64,000 nt of DNA, from assembly GCF_964340395.1 (NCBI RefSeq), contig NC_135560.1, positions 23,349,175-23,413,174 of the forward strand, in the 5' to 3' direction. The notes beneath the pieces were generated by a model that had not been told where the DNA came from, ran no database searches, and worked only from the letters and a program-made list of their open reading frames with translations. The stretch comes from Glandiceps talaboti. Its lineage: Eukaryota > Hemichordata > Enteropneusta > Spengelidae. Shown one piece after another: positions 39,001 through 52,350 of this stretch. The number at the start of each line of letters is the position of its first letter. Position 1 is the first letter of the stretch. A program made the position numbers and the translations under genes.

Positions 39001-42000
39001 TGTTTGTTTCACTGTGGTCATTGAGTATTTCATCAACCAATTGTAGATAGTCCAGTGAAATACAGATGAATACATATTGTTTGTGTAGCTAAAAACTTGG
39101 AGACATCCCATGAATGACTTGTTTGTATTACCTGTTTCTGATCTTTACATCCGGTTTCATATTTGAAGAGTTATTGACCTCAGGGTCATACATATATTTT
39201 TCTAGCATGTATGTAGAATAATGTACATTTCAACTATTACATTCTTTAGATAATTAGCATTAAAAAGGTGTGAATTTATATCTCTGGGATTGTTTACGTC
39301 CTTATTTCATACATAAATGCCAAATAATCATAAGGAGAATTGTAACAGGAAGCTAGATAGTGGAGCAATTATTCATGAAACAGTTGAGGGACTTAGGTCA
39401 AATGTCAACATTCTATCCAAGTACTGTATCATGCATGTACATATAAGTGAAAGGTACATGTGTGTGTGTGTGTGTGCTATGCAAAGCTGAAAATGACCAG
39501 TGAGGTGTACATTTCCCCCCATCATTCTGTATTCTGTATTCCAGTCATCCCCATAATTGAGTGTAATAAGCTAAGTAGAGTTTGTTCTAGTCATGTCAGA
39601 GAGATATACAAGTAGGGAAACCTTGTTTCATGGTCTGCAGTGTAGTAATTATACCCCAAGCTAGCCATCAACATAGATTAAATGTTTGCTACAGCCTTTT
39701 TACAGATGATACAAATTCTGTCAAGTTACATGTATGGTGGAAATGTTAATCTAGTTGAAAATTTAGTTCATGTATTTTAGGGCTAATTAGACTTATATAT
39801 GTACCTGCCAAAAAGAATAATATTATATTTTGATATTTATTGTGGTTATTTTATTGTCCCAGAATTTCTTTCATAGTAAATTTCAATTTTCCTTTCACAG
39901 TATTGTAATGCATCTATTTTTAGGATGAAGTGATTTTGTTTTCATTATGTATAAAATGTAAAAATGTTAAGTCTCAGAGACTTGGAAGTAATATAATGTG
40001 TGTGTTTCCTAACATTTCTGATGGCCCAAATTCAAAATATTGCGTTCCTAATGTGATGTATGGTTGAAGTATTGATCAAATGAAAATTATAGCAGGTGAA
40101 AAATGAAGATAGAGAATGAGCAAATCGGAGTTGAAATTCATTTTACAAAATTTAATTATGCATAGTTTGCCAGTTTAACAGACATTTATTAGAGAAGTCT
40201 CAAACATCATAAATCTCTGCCCACTTACAAGGAGTGGTTACTTCCACAAATTAACAAATAAACAATTTGTACTATATTGTTTGCAATTTTGGCTATGGTG
40301 CATATGTTTACTAAGTTCTTCCATCTACAGTGAAATATCATTGCAGTCACCAAACCCTAGAAATATCTGTCACACTTCAGAATTGGCAGGTCAACGATAC
40401 ATACATGTATTATGTCACACTCAGTGACTCATCAGTTACACACTATTCTGCTATTACATAGGTCATTCTGGTACAATAAAATGCACCATTTTTGTCAATA
40501 CAGTCATCAAAATCTATATAATTTATTTCTTTGGGGTTTTTTTGATGGGGCTGTTTCCAGTTTACAGATATGTGGTTGCATTACTATTAACAATGTTAAC
40601 AATTCAAAAGATTTGGCCAGTCTACAGAACTAGAAAAATAGAGCTGTCAGCAATTGCAGTAAGTCAGGAAGTGCTTCAGACAAATATGAAATATGGTCAT
40701 ATCATATAGTTCTATGACAATCTGAAAAAAATGGTTTCCTGGATTGATTTAGATATCAAGTTTGATAAGGTTATCAGACATAACGATACATTAAAATATC
40801 AGTTGATGTATTGTCATCTCAACATTTGGAAAAGAAATGGAATCTGTGGTCTGTATGATTGTATCTATTATCATCATCATCATTATCTTCTTCTTCTTCT
40901 TCTCAACATTTGAAAAAGATAGAAAGTGTGGCCTGTATTGACTGTTAAAAGTAGTACATCACATGTCTGAAGTTGCATAATTGTACATTCCTTGGTCTAG
41001 GCAACTGTACATACGATATGAGGAAGATAAATGATTACTTTTGAACCTTTCAAAATGTAGGTTGCCGTTGGTAACGTGTTGTCTGTGATTTATCAGAATC
41101 TGTTATCTCTCAAATTGTCTATGTGTCAGAAGGCTGTATTTGTTTCTAGAGATAAGCCCACATGTGTGCATGTATCTCACAACCCCTTCTACATCATACA
41201 TGCACATGTATTATCAGCTGAATCTTGATCAGTATTATTTCCTTGTCTCCTTCCAAGAAGTTGATCACCTTTGCTTTAGTGACAGTGATGTATTGTTGAA
41301 TGTAATCAAAATTTCCAAAGATCTTGAAAGAACTCGCAGTACATTATTATCAAATAATTTTTCAGTATTTCATACTTGATATTATGTTTATGTATGTACA
41401 ACACTAGCACTTGTACATATTAGATGTAATGAGATTGAGATCTACAATGTAGGCTTTGATGAACTTAGAGAAAGTTAACTCATTATGCACTGTTTTTGAT
41501 TGAAATCTAGAAATTGACACTATTTGATGTCAGCTGGTGAGGTTGTGAAAGATCAATAAATAGACTAGAAGTGACTCTTTAGTTAAAGGGGATTGTTGAT
41601 TGTGTACATTTCATGATAAATAAACACTCTACATGTGCAAAACACTTTCTGTTATGTATTTAAATACGTGTACATTCCATGTAAAATAGGACAGGATTGA
41701 CTATGATAAAAAGATGCATTAGATCAACTTGTTTAAATTCATATGTCAAGGTAAAGACTTCAGTCACTTTACCAGGTTATGTTTAGTCTTGATGCCAATG
41801 TGGTCTCTAATTAAACCACTGTGAGTGAAGGTGTAAATAGTAAGGATACCGTATAGGAACTCGGCTAGGTTATGTTACATTCAGAGAATGTACTAAAATG
41901 TAAGCTAGAAATACTGAAATCTTTCTATTTGTGTATTTTTTAAAATCAAATCCATCAGTACAGTGAGTGTGACACGGTCAAACTAGACCAAACTTTCTTG

Positions 42001-43887
42001 CTTACAACAATCATAATATTACTAAGTACCATATTTAAAGCACTACTTTGTATATTTTTTTTAGATTCTGAGTCATTTAGATTGTGAATGTATGTATTGT
42101 GTTCTGGTTGTGACGTATCTGAGTGGGTTCACTAGTTTGAGGTTTTGAAAGACATGAGATTTGATTTATTCTGTTCATCTGTAATGTCCTTGTATTCATG
42201 TTATCAGTATTGAACTGTTAGTATACCAATATACTTATATACCTGCAATGAATCATGCATACTGACTGTTTATAAATTATATTTCAGTTACTGTGGTGAA
42301 TAATGGCACAATAAGATATTCAACATTGTGACCTTCAATATGTTTTGTGACTAATTTATGTACATCTCAGTGTACTTTTCAATATATGATTTGTGATTAA
42401 TTTCTGTACATTTCAAAAGTCTTGTTAATTTTTCTTTGGTTACCAGTGACAAACAACTTTTATTGGGTGTTCTCAATGTCAAAATTAGTCTAATCCATGT
42501 GCATGTGGGGTTAATGAGCTGGGTTTAGAAAATTGATGTCTCTGTTTAGTATGGTCTTTGTTATTGTGAAATTGGTGTTAATGGTAGACATGGATAATTA
42601 TTGCCGCTTCTTGCCACTACCTGAGTAAAGAAGCGTGAAATTAAGTTTATCAGGGTTGTTTATTTCATTGTTTGTAATTTATGACGTCAATACAGGTGGA
42701 AGACCTCAGGTGACAAAACTTTCACATGGCTTGTAACTCACCTGAATGGGTTGTTTGTTTGTTTTTGAAAACACTCTTGTCACCAGGGGCATGTGTGAAG
42801 TGTTTGAGCACTAAAAGATTGATCTTGCCAGCTGGGTTATTTCATCTTTATATATCTGGAATTGATTTATTGGAATGACATAGTAATTGCAGTCACTACA
42901 GTACAAATGTATAAATAAATTGTGGTCAGCATCAATGGAGAAACGTACACAAATATTCAAACTCCATGGAAAGGTGTATGAAATAACCTTAGCCTGGGGA
43001 GAGTTGCCTATTTAACTTGACATACTGGCTTGACAGTTTGTTCTGGTGAATGACATTTTCAAGAAAGCCAAATCTCCTGGCTAAGTCTTGACTCGGACTC
43101 TGCACATAATATGAATGATATTGTCAAGCCAAATTAGCCAACTCTCTGTGCTAGAAATACTTAGAAAAAAGAAAAGAAAAAAGAAATTGATGTTTCATGC
43201 ACAATTAAATGTACAGATATACAGCTACATGTATGACTGGCACTGCATTAGTGTACATGATGTAATTGGCTCACTAGATTTACAGTTCTATATTTGCTAT
43301 TGAGAACAGTTCAGATAAAACAGTCTTGTAGTAATAATCAAATTCTGGGAAATGTGTAGTTGTTATTAAGTTGAACACACTTTCAATTATCATAAATCAT
43401 AACGTCTGTGACATTATGAATGGTTGTCACACACACACTACCATATTTACATGATGACATGATTAAAACTGTTTATATCCTGTGAAATAAGCAAGCTTAT
43501 GTCAGCTGTTCAACTTTAATTAATTATATGTCCATTTATATGATGAATTTATCATTTTATTTTCTCAATTTCAAAATATATTTAGAAGTACAATGTAGAC
43601 ACATTTGACCTGGACATTTGAGTAGGATGTTTGTTTACCTCTTTTTTGACATATCCTGGTACAGGCTTATATTCTGTCAGTTGTGTACATTATCACCTTA
43701 GGTACTCCTGCAGTGAAAATTGCAGGTAAATACATAGTACCATTCTAATCAATGGTAAGGAATGTATAGTTATATGAAATGGAGGCTTTTGACCAGAGTC
43801 TAGTAACCTTTCATGACCTATGTTATGTAATTCATACATTTGTATATAAAGTGTGACTAAGTTTTTGAAGAGAAACATAGTCTAGCT

Positions 43888-44007
43888 CTTGAGAAAAATA
43901 GTTATTTTTCACAACCAAGGTAATTTTTCATACCAGAGAACGTTGACGTTTCGACTACCATCGGCAGCCATCTACCGTGGTTGTGAAATATAACTATTTT
44001 TCTCAAG
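43888..44007. mobile_element. 120-bp MITE-like element with 30-bp inverted ends
   Basis: The left end CTTGAGAAAAATAGTTATTT continues TTCACAACCA and is mirrored by TGGTTGTGAAATATAACTAT continuing TTTTCTCAAG. The centre contains ACGTTTCGACTACCATC. No coding capacity. Confidence 0.8.
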
Positions 44008-45046
44008 ATATTGTCCAACCTGATGAAACTATTCATGGATAGTCTAGCTCTATACATGGTATTTAATCATCTCTTTAGTCCAGACAACCTTGAGATTTGA
44101 TGCCACACATAGCACTAGATGAAAAGAAACATGACAGATGAACCCAGAGGTTTGGACAGAATCTATCGAGCCAGTATACAATGTATTGAGCCAGAGAGCC
44201 AAGTCTTGTAGGTTTAATGTTAACTTTGCTTGGGATTCATAGGTAAGACAGCCTGGAATCAGTGCACTGGCCATTTTGTATTCTGTGTACATCAGCCTGA
44301 AATCTGTGCTTACATAGTCTTGAAACTATACTGGCTACATGATCATACACACCATGTACTGGAAAGCATAAATTTCCCATAATTTTTATAACTAAGTTCC
44401 AATATTCTCCCAACAATGACCATAACACCATGGTGTATCTGTCATAGTTTGAAGTGAGCTCACATGAGTCATGCCATACTCTGCTGTTAAATAAAAGCTC
44501 TCTTCATTTGTTGACAACCAAATAGTATCTCTACATGTGTCTTTAATCAGACTGGGAACATGCATGATTTCAACTGTGCAAAAGGCCTCACAAAAATACC
44601 CCCATGTAAAGTGAAACAGTTGAGATGATCTCGTAAACGTATAATTTGTATTTTGTTAAGCTGCACTTTCGCCTTGTCTATAGATGTGTGGGGGAGGCAG
44701 TTAATGATGTCCAAATACAGTATATCTATCTATCTATGTCTATCTGACTGTTGACAGGAAGTCACTTGATGACAGTGGGAATTCCGATTTGATATGTTTC
44801 CGATTTCTGTTATTTAATTATGACCCAAGATTAAATGGCCATTTAGATTTTAAGAGATTGGCAAGTGTAGTGTACAGTTTTCCCTGAAAAGAACTACATG
44901 TATCTGGTTACATATTATATACAGAGGAGAAACAAAACAATTCTCTAACTGTGTGCTAGTTTGATACATGTATTTCACCAGTGACAGCCAGAAATGGGAT
45001 ACCACACGACAATAATGTAAAAGAGAAAGACATTACCACAAAGGAA

Positions 45047-45605
45047 GGAATATAGCTACCCATACAGGATGAGGTAAAGAAATAGACCTACCCATAAGGG
45101 ATGATATAGAGAAAAGTGTGCCCTCTAATGGTAGCCAAATTTTTGTTGTTCTGGGTCAAAATTATAAAAACTGGCATTTCTTGTGAGTCACCACATAGTC
45201 AGAAATAAGGGAATATAAAATTTTGGAGTGTCACTAGAAATTGTATGTATCAGTGGTGTGTCAAATAGGCTTGTAGTTGAGAGGGCACACTGGTAGAGAA
45301 CAAGGTCTACCTGGGGATTTACCCAAAAGAGATGAAGTAGAGAACAAGATGTTCCAGTAGGGATGAGGTAGAGAAATAGACCTGTCCAAAAGAGATGAAG
45401 TAGAGAACAAGATGTTCCAGTAGGGATAGGGTAGAGAAATAGACCTGTCCAAAAGAGATGAAATAGAGAACAAGATGTTCCAGTAGGGATAGGGTAGAGA
45501 AATAGACCTGTCCAAAAGAGATGAAGTAGAGAACAAGATGTTCCAGTAGGGATAGGGTAGAGAAATAGACCTGTCCAAAAGAGATGAAATAGAGAAATAG
45601 ATGTG
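45047..45605. repeat. 63-bp minisatellite split by a MITE
   Basis: About five copies of a unit with GATGAAGTAGAGAACAAGAT, GTTCCAGTAGGGATAGGG and AGAAATAGACCTGTCC at 45292-45605. Related units lie left of the MITE (45047-45114). Because 63 is a multiple of 3, minus-strand frames stay open for up to 144 codons; this is repeat, not a gene. Confidence 0.9.
45115..45291. mobile_element. MITE, AGTGTGCCCTCTAA family, copy C
   Basis: Ends AGTGTGCCCTCTAA and GAGAGGGCACACT are inverted repeats. The interior shares CCAAATTTTTGTTGTTCTGG, TTGTGAGTCACCACATAGT and CACTAGAAATTGT with copies B and D. It is inserted inside the 63-bp minisatellite. Confidence 0.8.
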
Positions 45606-46987
45606 TCCACAACAAAAGACAAAATGAGAACATTAAGTAACCAAGGGAAGTATATCAGGAAACAATTGTTTGCTGTGTTGAAAGTGTGTCAATTGTAACA
45701 GGTTGTCCACTTGATAATTCAAATTATTTGTGAAAAATATGGAATGAACAGCAGCAGATCATAACCAGCTGTAGACAGCAGTGTGTACATATACTACATC
45801 TCACAACATAGTCCTCCAAGGCTGACCACAACAATTTCAATACAGAACTTTTAATGAGTGGTTTTTCAAAAGAATTTATGACCTAGCCAATGGGATATAT
45901 GAGGAACCATTATCAGACTACACATGTAGGTATGTATTACTTTCCACAACTGATATCCAATACATTAATTAACTAAATAATGAAGACATTCAAGTGTAAA
46001 CATTCTTACAGAGGAAACATAAATTTTGTCCACCCCAACCAGCTATTTCTTTTGATAAAAGCCATGCAAAAGTTATGTTTGATTTGATGTGATTCTGATT
46101 TTCTGTTCAAATGAGGTTTTTGGACAACCCAACTGTATGTATATACATGTACATGTATTGCCCTAACCAAGAAGAGTGTAATACATGGGTAAAATGTATA
46201 ACCTTGTATAGAAAAGATAAAAGGAGGAATGGTTATTAGTATGGGCGAGTCAGAGAAAATGCCTTTAGGGTTGAAAGGTTGATCTGATGTGAATCAATAT
46301 GGCACTGTTTGTGTATCAAACATCTGTTGTAATATTTATGATAAAATATATAAATGTGTTTATAGTACTAATTTCACATCCACACAACTAGTTGACATTT
46401 CAATTGTTGCTGGCTTTCTTATTTTAAGTTACTGTGTACGATAAATTGATTGAAAATAAAAATGAGAACGATTTTGATTTTTGAGAAAAGCAATAAAAGA
46501 TATAATTTATTAAGCAAGATGATGTCATTATGACATCATTATTAATTTAAAACAAGAAATCAAATAATCATTACCAGTGTCCAGTACTTCATAGCCTGGA
46601 TGCCATTTGTTGTCTAACCACAAGGTATAAATTGTAATGATACAGTCATACTGTATAGGAATTAGACTACTATTTCATGTTACTACTGAGCTACAAAACA
46701 GTGAATAGTAAGTATAGAACTGTTATTTCTCAACTAATATGGAAAATAGTTACTTGAAATATTACTGATATAATATTATACAAAGTTAACAAGTATTTTA
46801 ATATTAAAAATTGTAAAATGTTGGAAATGTGTGAATAGTATAGCATTGATTTTAAAATAGTTTAAAATATCACCAACAAAAATTTTTTTTTTTGGTTACC
46901 CTTGTAGTGTTTTGGTAAGGTTGGGGAACCCAGGTAACAGAATGGGGTAAAAGACAGTTCCCATGCATGCAATCTATAATTTTTTTT

Positions 46988-47152
46988 GGGGGGAACACAG
47001 GTAAAATTCAGGGGAATCCTGGTAGATTTTACCTGCATTAATGAAAATGCTGCCATGAACATATGTCTGTGTATCCTGCCTGTGTTTATGAAAGTGCAGC
47101 AAGAATGTAAAATCTACCTTAGTTCCCCCAGGTATTTTACTGAGGCTCCCCA
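46988..47152. mobile_element. Inverted-repeat element with about 70-bp arms
   Basis: The left arm (46988-47062, GGGGAACACAGGTAAAATTC onward) and the reverse complement of the right arm (47082-47152) share the blocks GGTAGATTTTAC and TCATNAACA over their length, with moderate divergence. A related GGGGAACCCAGGTAACAGAA block lies just upstream at 46923. Confidence 0.6.
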
Positions 47153-47447
47153 CCGAAATGGGCCCAACTTTAGTGAAAAATGTTATTTCATAAACTTCTA
47201 TAGAAGACGACAGCATGGATTCCAGGCCAGAATCATCATTCCTGTGTATATTTCATGAAAAGAATGATATTTTAAAAGTAATGGATGACCTTTGGCATCA
47301 TGCTGCTATAAACTGGAGGCAGCAATTGACAAGTCAGCATTAATGGAGATATGAAATTACTTGATTATCACGAATCTCATGGATGTGATACATTTAGAAG
47401 AAGACCTTTGCTAGCACTCTGAATTAACAAGCAGAGATGTAGAGTTT

Positions 47448-47927
47448 TTTTTTGTTTTTTGTTTTTTTTTTGTGCTGGGAATTCCTCCCAGCGATTTTTC
47501 TGTTATGCAGACAAATACACACAAACAAACAAACACAAATGCTACAGAGATCCATTCGGGTTTGGGAATACGTGACAGGGCTATGTAGCACGCTCTATAT
47601 CACGTTGCTGTGGAACTGTCAAGGCTTTCCCAGTCAGTTCACAGGCTATCCCAGAGTCACCCAGGCCCGGCAAACATAGCACCTGCGGGCTCCGTGAGAG
47701 TAATCGTCCCCGACTTTTCGAGTCATTACTCCAGGAGTCCCCCCAAATTTACACTTATCTTGTGAGTGAGACACGGCTGAGTGATACGGCCTACCCATCG
47801 AGTCTGTAGAACACTCACCCTGGGTTTGGGTCGGTCACAGAAAATCCCCTGTTTCCAGTGGGATTCGAACCTGTGACCTCCCGACTGCTAATCCTGTGCG
47901 CTAACCACTACGCTACAGGGAGCCGGT
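47448..47927 (-). mobile_element. Full-length tRNA-derived SINE with target-site duplication
   Basis: The minus strand begins at 47926 with a tRNA-like head (CTGTAGCGTAGTGGTTAGCG A box, GGTTCGAATCC B box) and ends in a long A-rich tail (T-rich on + at 47444-47470). An 18-bp direct repeat AGCAGAGATGTARAGTTT flanks it (47430-47447 and 47928-47945, one mismatch), the mark of LINE-assisted retroposition. About 480 bp, a different family from the SINE at 4841. Near the tail is a GCTGGGAATTCCTCCCAGC palindrome. Confidence 0.85.
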
Positions 47928-48091
47928 AGCAGAGATGTAAAGTTTACATTTCCTGTTCTGTGTTCCTTATTTCATATAAAAGATTATGCATGTTGTCTGA
48001 AATATTGATCTTTTCAGTCAGTTTCAAGAACATCTCTTTCCTACATTAGCGATATGTACATGAATAAAAAATTAACTAATATGTGATTCTG

Positions 48092-48205
48092 TTTCTTCAT
48101 CTAATGTTCGAAACTATTTTTCTATCTAATCTTCAAGTCTATTTCTTCATCTAATGTCCAAGTCTATTTCCTCATCCAATGTTTCAGTTTATTCCTTTAT
48201 CTCAG
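48092..48205. repeat. Degenerate about 30-bp tandem repeat
   Basis: Four diverged copies of TCTATTTCTTCATCTAATGT plus TCAAG. Confidence 0.7.
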
Positions 48206-48369
48206 TGATCTGATGAGTTAGCTGCCATTGGTATGCAGTATGGTTTTGCTGAACAAAGGTGCAAAACGTTGAGCTTGAAAAAATGATAAGATTGATGTCA
48301 TTTCTTTCATGTAGGTTACTTTTAGTGTCTTCCCCAGTACCTTTTCACAAAGGCAAGTTGTTCGACAAA

Positions 48370-48995
48370 ATGTTTTCCACACTGATATGTGAATATTTCA
48401 CTACAGGTGTGTATTTCACATTGGTCTGTAAACATTTCACCTCATCATCACTTTTGTGTGTTTCACATTGGCTTGTGAATGTTTCACCTTAATGTGTTAT
48501 GTACATCTATTTGGCCTGTGTAGATTTCACTTCATGTTTGTACATTTCATTGGTTGTAGATTTCATGTTATTTCTGTGACATTGACTTGGTGTCAATGTA
48601 ATGTGCTTATAGTTATACATGTAATATACATATCTGGTAGATTTTAGCAAATGTTATGTAATGGTAATTGGCCTGGCGATTACCTGTTCTGTATGTTCAC
48701 TTTTGCATGTGTAGACTTTACATCATGTTATGTAAATTTAATTTATTATGTGTACTACATCAAATTGGTGGGATAGATTCCACCTCAGTGTTATGTTTCT
48801 AATTAGCCTGTGTAGACGCTAGTGTTTCACATGTGTTCATGTATATTTCACCTGATGCTCTGTGTTTCAAATTACCCTGTGTAAATTTCCCTTCATATTG
48901 CATGTATTTCACGTTCACCTGTGTAAATTTCACCTTATGTTATGCATTTCTCACTGTCCTGTGTAGATTTTACCTCAGGTTTTCTCCTAACCATG
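48370..48995. repeat. Degenerate tandem repeat, CCTGTGTAGATTTCACCT type
   Basis: About a dozen diverged units with the order CCTGTGTANATTTCACCT, ATGTTATG and TATTTCACATT. Period is roughly 40-60 bp. Confidence 0.7.
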
Positions 48996-49449
48996 TTGTG
49001 ATTTCATCTCTGCCCATTTCATTAAATACGGTGAAGGTAAATTTGATGACTTCCGAGGCAAGGCTGCAAGTTGCCACCACAAATAACATTGGCATTCCAT
49101 TTCATTCGTTAATATAGATCCTCTACAGTTAGAGTCAAGACAGTATTATTATTCTTTTGGCGTACATTTCCTGTTGCCAATTTTTCTCTTAGCAACCAGG
49201 GTTGATGTTTAATTCATGTACGTCATTTCCTACTTCACTAACTCAAGATTTATAAAAGTTTACAGTGTTCAATGAAATACAAGCATTTTTACTAAGGGTA
49301 TTGAGAGAGAAGATGAGTGGACTGTAGGTAAAATATTGCTAACGTAAAGGTATTGTGAATTAAACTGTCTGACATAAAGGCATGATATTTTACACACTCC
49401 AGTGTTTCAAGGCAATGGTCTTGAATTATCTCATTTGGCAGCCAATTGT

Positions 49450-50040
49450 TTATTAGCCCCCCAACAGGCACAGTGCGGAGGGGCTATAGGAATTATGCAT
49501 GTCCGTCTGTCTTTGCATGTGTGCATCCATCCCTGGCCAGCCATATCTCTGACACGCATAACTCAATTTCAACCAAACTTGTACAAATGTCAAATACTAT
49601 AGAGTGCATGTAAGCAAATCCTGTAATTTCACAACCTTGACCTTTATGACAAAATGGGGACAATACGTGTGTTGAAAATGCACATTTTGCTTGGACTTTG
49701 ACCTTGATCAGACTTCATTCAAGTATCATGCAATCGACTTTGACCTTAACGGTCATTCAAGGTCAAATAACAATTTGCTTTGACCTTGACCTTCGTCTTC
49801 AAGGTTAATAACAAATGTTCAATAACTTTGGAAGTTTTATACGTACATGTAAGTCATCATTCAAATGTGTACATGCATATTGTGATAGGTAAGCTTATTA
49901 TTTGGACAGACTTCTGACCTTGACATTATCTTCAAGGTCAAATGTAAATTTACTCAATAACTTTGAAAGTTTTGTTAATATGGTTCCCATTCAAATTATC
50001 TACACTAATGTCATAAGGGGCAAGCTTTCTGATAATAAGT
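49450..50040 (+). mobile_element. Unclassified interspersed repeat
   Basis: It opens with a small hairpin (AGCCCCCCAACAGG paired with GGAGGGGCT), then TGTCCGTCTGTC and CTGACACGCATAACTCAATT. Several TTGACCTTGACCTTCN.CTTCAAGGTCAA blocks and repeats of AATAACTTTGGAAGTTTT follow. The layout is like common non-coding repeats of marine invertebrate genomes, but no second copy is in the window. Confidence 0.4.
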
Positions 50041-50339
50041 TTAGAACCATATTGTAGACAACAATTAACATGTTAAATACGGAAGACTTATTTATTATTT
50101 ATTGTATGCTTGTACCCAGTAATGAATTTTATTTATAAAGATTCATATAATTTTGGTCGACACAAAAATGTTTGACTAAGACACATATCTGGTGACACGT
50201 GCTTTGACATGTATATTGTATAGCACAGAAATGACAACATGCAAATGATCAGTTTATTCATTTATCTTTCAGAAATGTTAAACCCCTCCCCATAAATGTT
50301 ATTAAACAAACCTGAATAATACATTATAGTAATACCTTG

Positions 50340-50952
50340 GACTACTGCTAATTTGGTAGTCTCTAAATACAATGTTTAGTAGTCTATGTGCCATGGACTA
50401 CTGTTAATTTGGTAGTCAAGATATGATGTGTAGTAGTCTATGTGTCCTGGCGTACTGCTAATTTGGTAGTCAAGATATGATGTGTAGTACGGTGGTCTAT
50501 GTGCCCTGGACTACTGCTAATTTGGTAGTCAAGATATGATGTGTAGTAGTCTATGTGTCCTGGCCTACTGCTAATTTGGTAGTCTAGATATGATGTGTAG
50601 TAGTCTATGTGTCCTGGACTACTGCTAATTTGGTAGTCAAGATATGATGTGTAGTAGTCTATGTGTCCTGGCCTACTGCTAATTTGGTAGTCAAGATATG
50701 ATGTGTAGTAGTCTATGTGTCCTGGCCTACTGCTAATTTGGTAGTCAAGATATGATGTGTAGTAGTCTATGTGTCCTGGACTACTGCTAATTTGGTAGTC
50801 AAGATATGATGTGTAGTAGTCTATGTGTCCTGGCCTACTGCTAATTTGGTAGTCAAGATATGATGTGTAGTAGTCTATGTGTCCTGGCCTACTGCTAATT
50901 TGGTAGTCAAGATATGATGTGTAGTAGTCTATGTGCCCTGGACTACTGCTAA
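50340..50952. repeat. 54-bp minisatellite, about 11 copies
   Basis: The unit TAGTCTATGTGTCCTGGCCT plus ACTGCTAATTTGGTAGTCAA plus GATATGATGTGTAG has an exact 54-bp period over most of its length. CTAC.GCTAATTTGGTAG gives each unit a short dyad. Confidence 0.95.
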
Positions 50953-52029
50953 TTTCAAGCTCTGCATGTGAATTGACCCTCTGTGAAATGTATTTTATGA
51001 TTTACACCTACAGTATAGCCAGTCAAGTACAATGTTTATTTATATATAGTACAGGAAAGGTTAGGTTATATACAATGTACATTTGTACAGTAATGTATAT
51101 TAGGAAGTATTACATATAACATAACAATAAAGATAAAACTGTCTTTTTTAACATGAATATGTCCAACATATGTTCATTGGCAAGTACTAGTGTTGTGTTG
51201 TATGCTATGGTACTATGGATGTCATCAAGGCTTGTTAAAAGTTGGATACTTCAGAAGGAGATACACTCCTCTATAACGAGTAGATTCATTAGAGACAATA
51301 TGTTTCATCTTGTACATTTCTAGCAGCATTGAAGAAGTAGTTGTAAAGGTGTACAAAGCATTTCTTTCTCCGAGATCAATGAAAAGGCACTGTACATTCT
51401 GTATACATGATATTATTACACATTGGTGTATTTATGGATAATTTCCCATTGAAAAATCCAAAATACTATATGTTTTGAATTGACTTATTTTGATATAAAC
51501 TGGAGATATGACCTTAGGTGAATTCTAGTGACATTGATATGTATTTATGTATGTGTTATTTTATTGCAATTGCCATGACAACCTGATTGTTATCAGTAAT
51601 ACGCAGTTCTTAACATGCATATATATTATTCTTGTCAGTTTTGAAAACATGTGCAATCATTTTTTAGCTATGTGTTCATATATTTGTAATTGATCTACAG
51701 ATGACTCTGTGTGAGTGTTCATTGTATGGGATGTCTGTATGAGTCCCAATGTCTTGGATGTAAATTTGAAACTATTATATTAGAGCAGAGAGAGCATTGT
51801 TTTGTCCTTGTAAATGTTAGCATGATTCATATACATGTAGTGTTGACATAATTGTGTAGTTTACACACAAGGCAACCAATGTCTGTTCATTTACTAGTCA
51901 GGAATTGTAGAGCGATACATTGTATGTTATGATGACAGGTCTGATTTTGCGCATGGGGGTGGGGGGGGGGGGGGTGAAGTATGTACATTTTGTACATAAT
52001 GATTCTATGCATAAATTGTGAGAAGGTGA

Positions 52030-52350
52030 ATAGACCTGTTGCCGGTTCCAAGATGCATTGCGTGTCTCTCCATACAATGCCATGTATTCTGTACGCGTGG
52101 AGGGGTTTGCACGTGCTACTCAGGGGATGGTTGTCACATGACAGTACCTTGCGTTTACCCGTAAATCGATGGCGTTCAGTCTTTGTTCTGTAAAATCACC
52201 CATAATTAAAGAGGTCAACATGTCTTACCATCATTTCCTGATGAAAATGTTATTTCAAATGCAATGAAGAGAAAACAAGACTAAATCTAACAACATAAGC
52301 AACATCCTCTCGTGCAATGCATCTTGGAACTGGAAAATCGACTATAGAAG
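52030..52350. repeat. Interspersed repeat, copy 2 of 2
   Basis: Diverged copy of 32868-33170 (shared CCATGTATTCTGTAC, GGGGTTTG, TGCTACTCAGGGG and TTTGTTCTGTAAAAT, then AGAGGTC and a GCAATGCATCTTGGAACTGG-like end). It is preceded by a G-rich run at 51955-51975. Confidence 0.6.

Noticed and set aside
45188-45633. Repetitive 104-144 codon frames on the minus strand
   Set aside because: Product of a 63-bp minisatellite and a MITE; no start or gene context.
47847-47926. tRNA gene on the minus strand
   Set aside because: Same reasoning: a good B box, but it is the head of a 480-bp retroposed element with target-site duplication.
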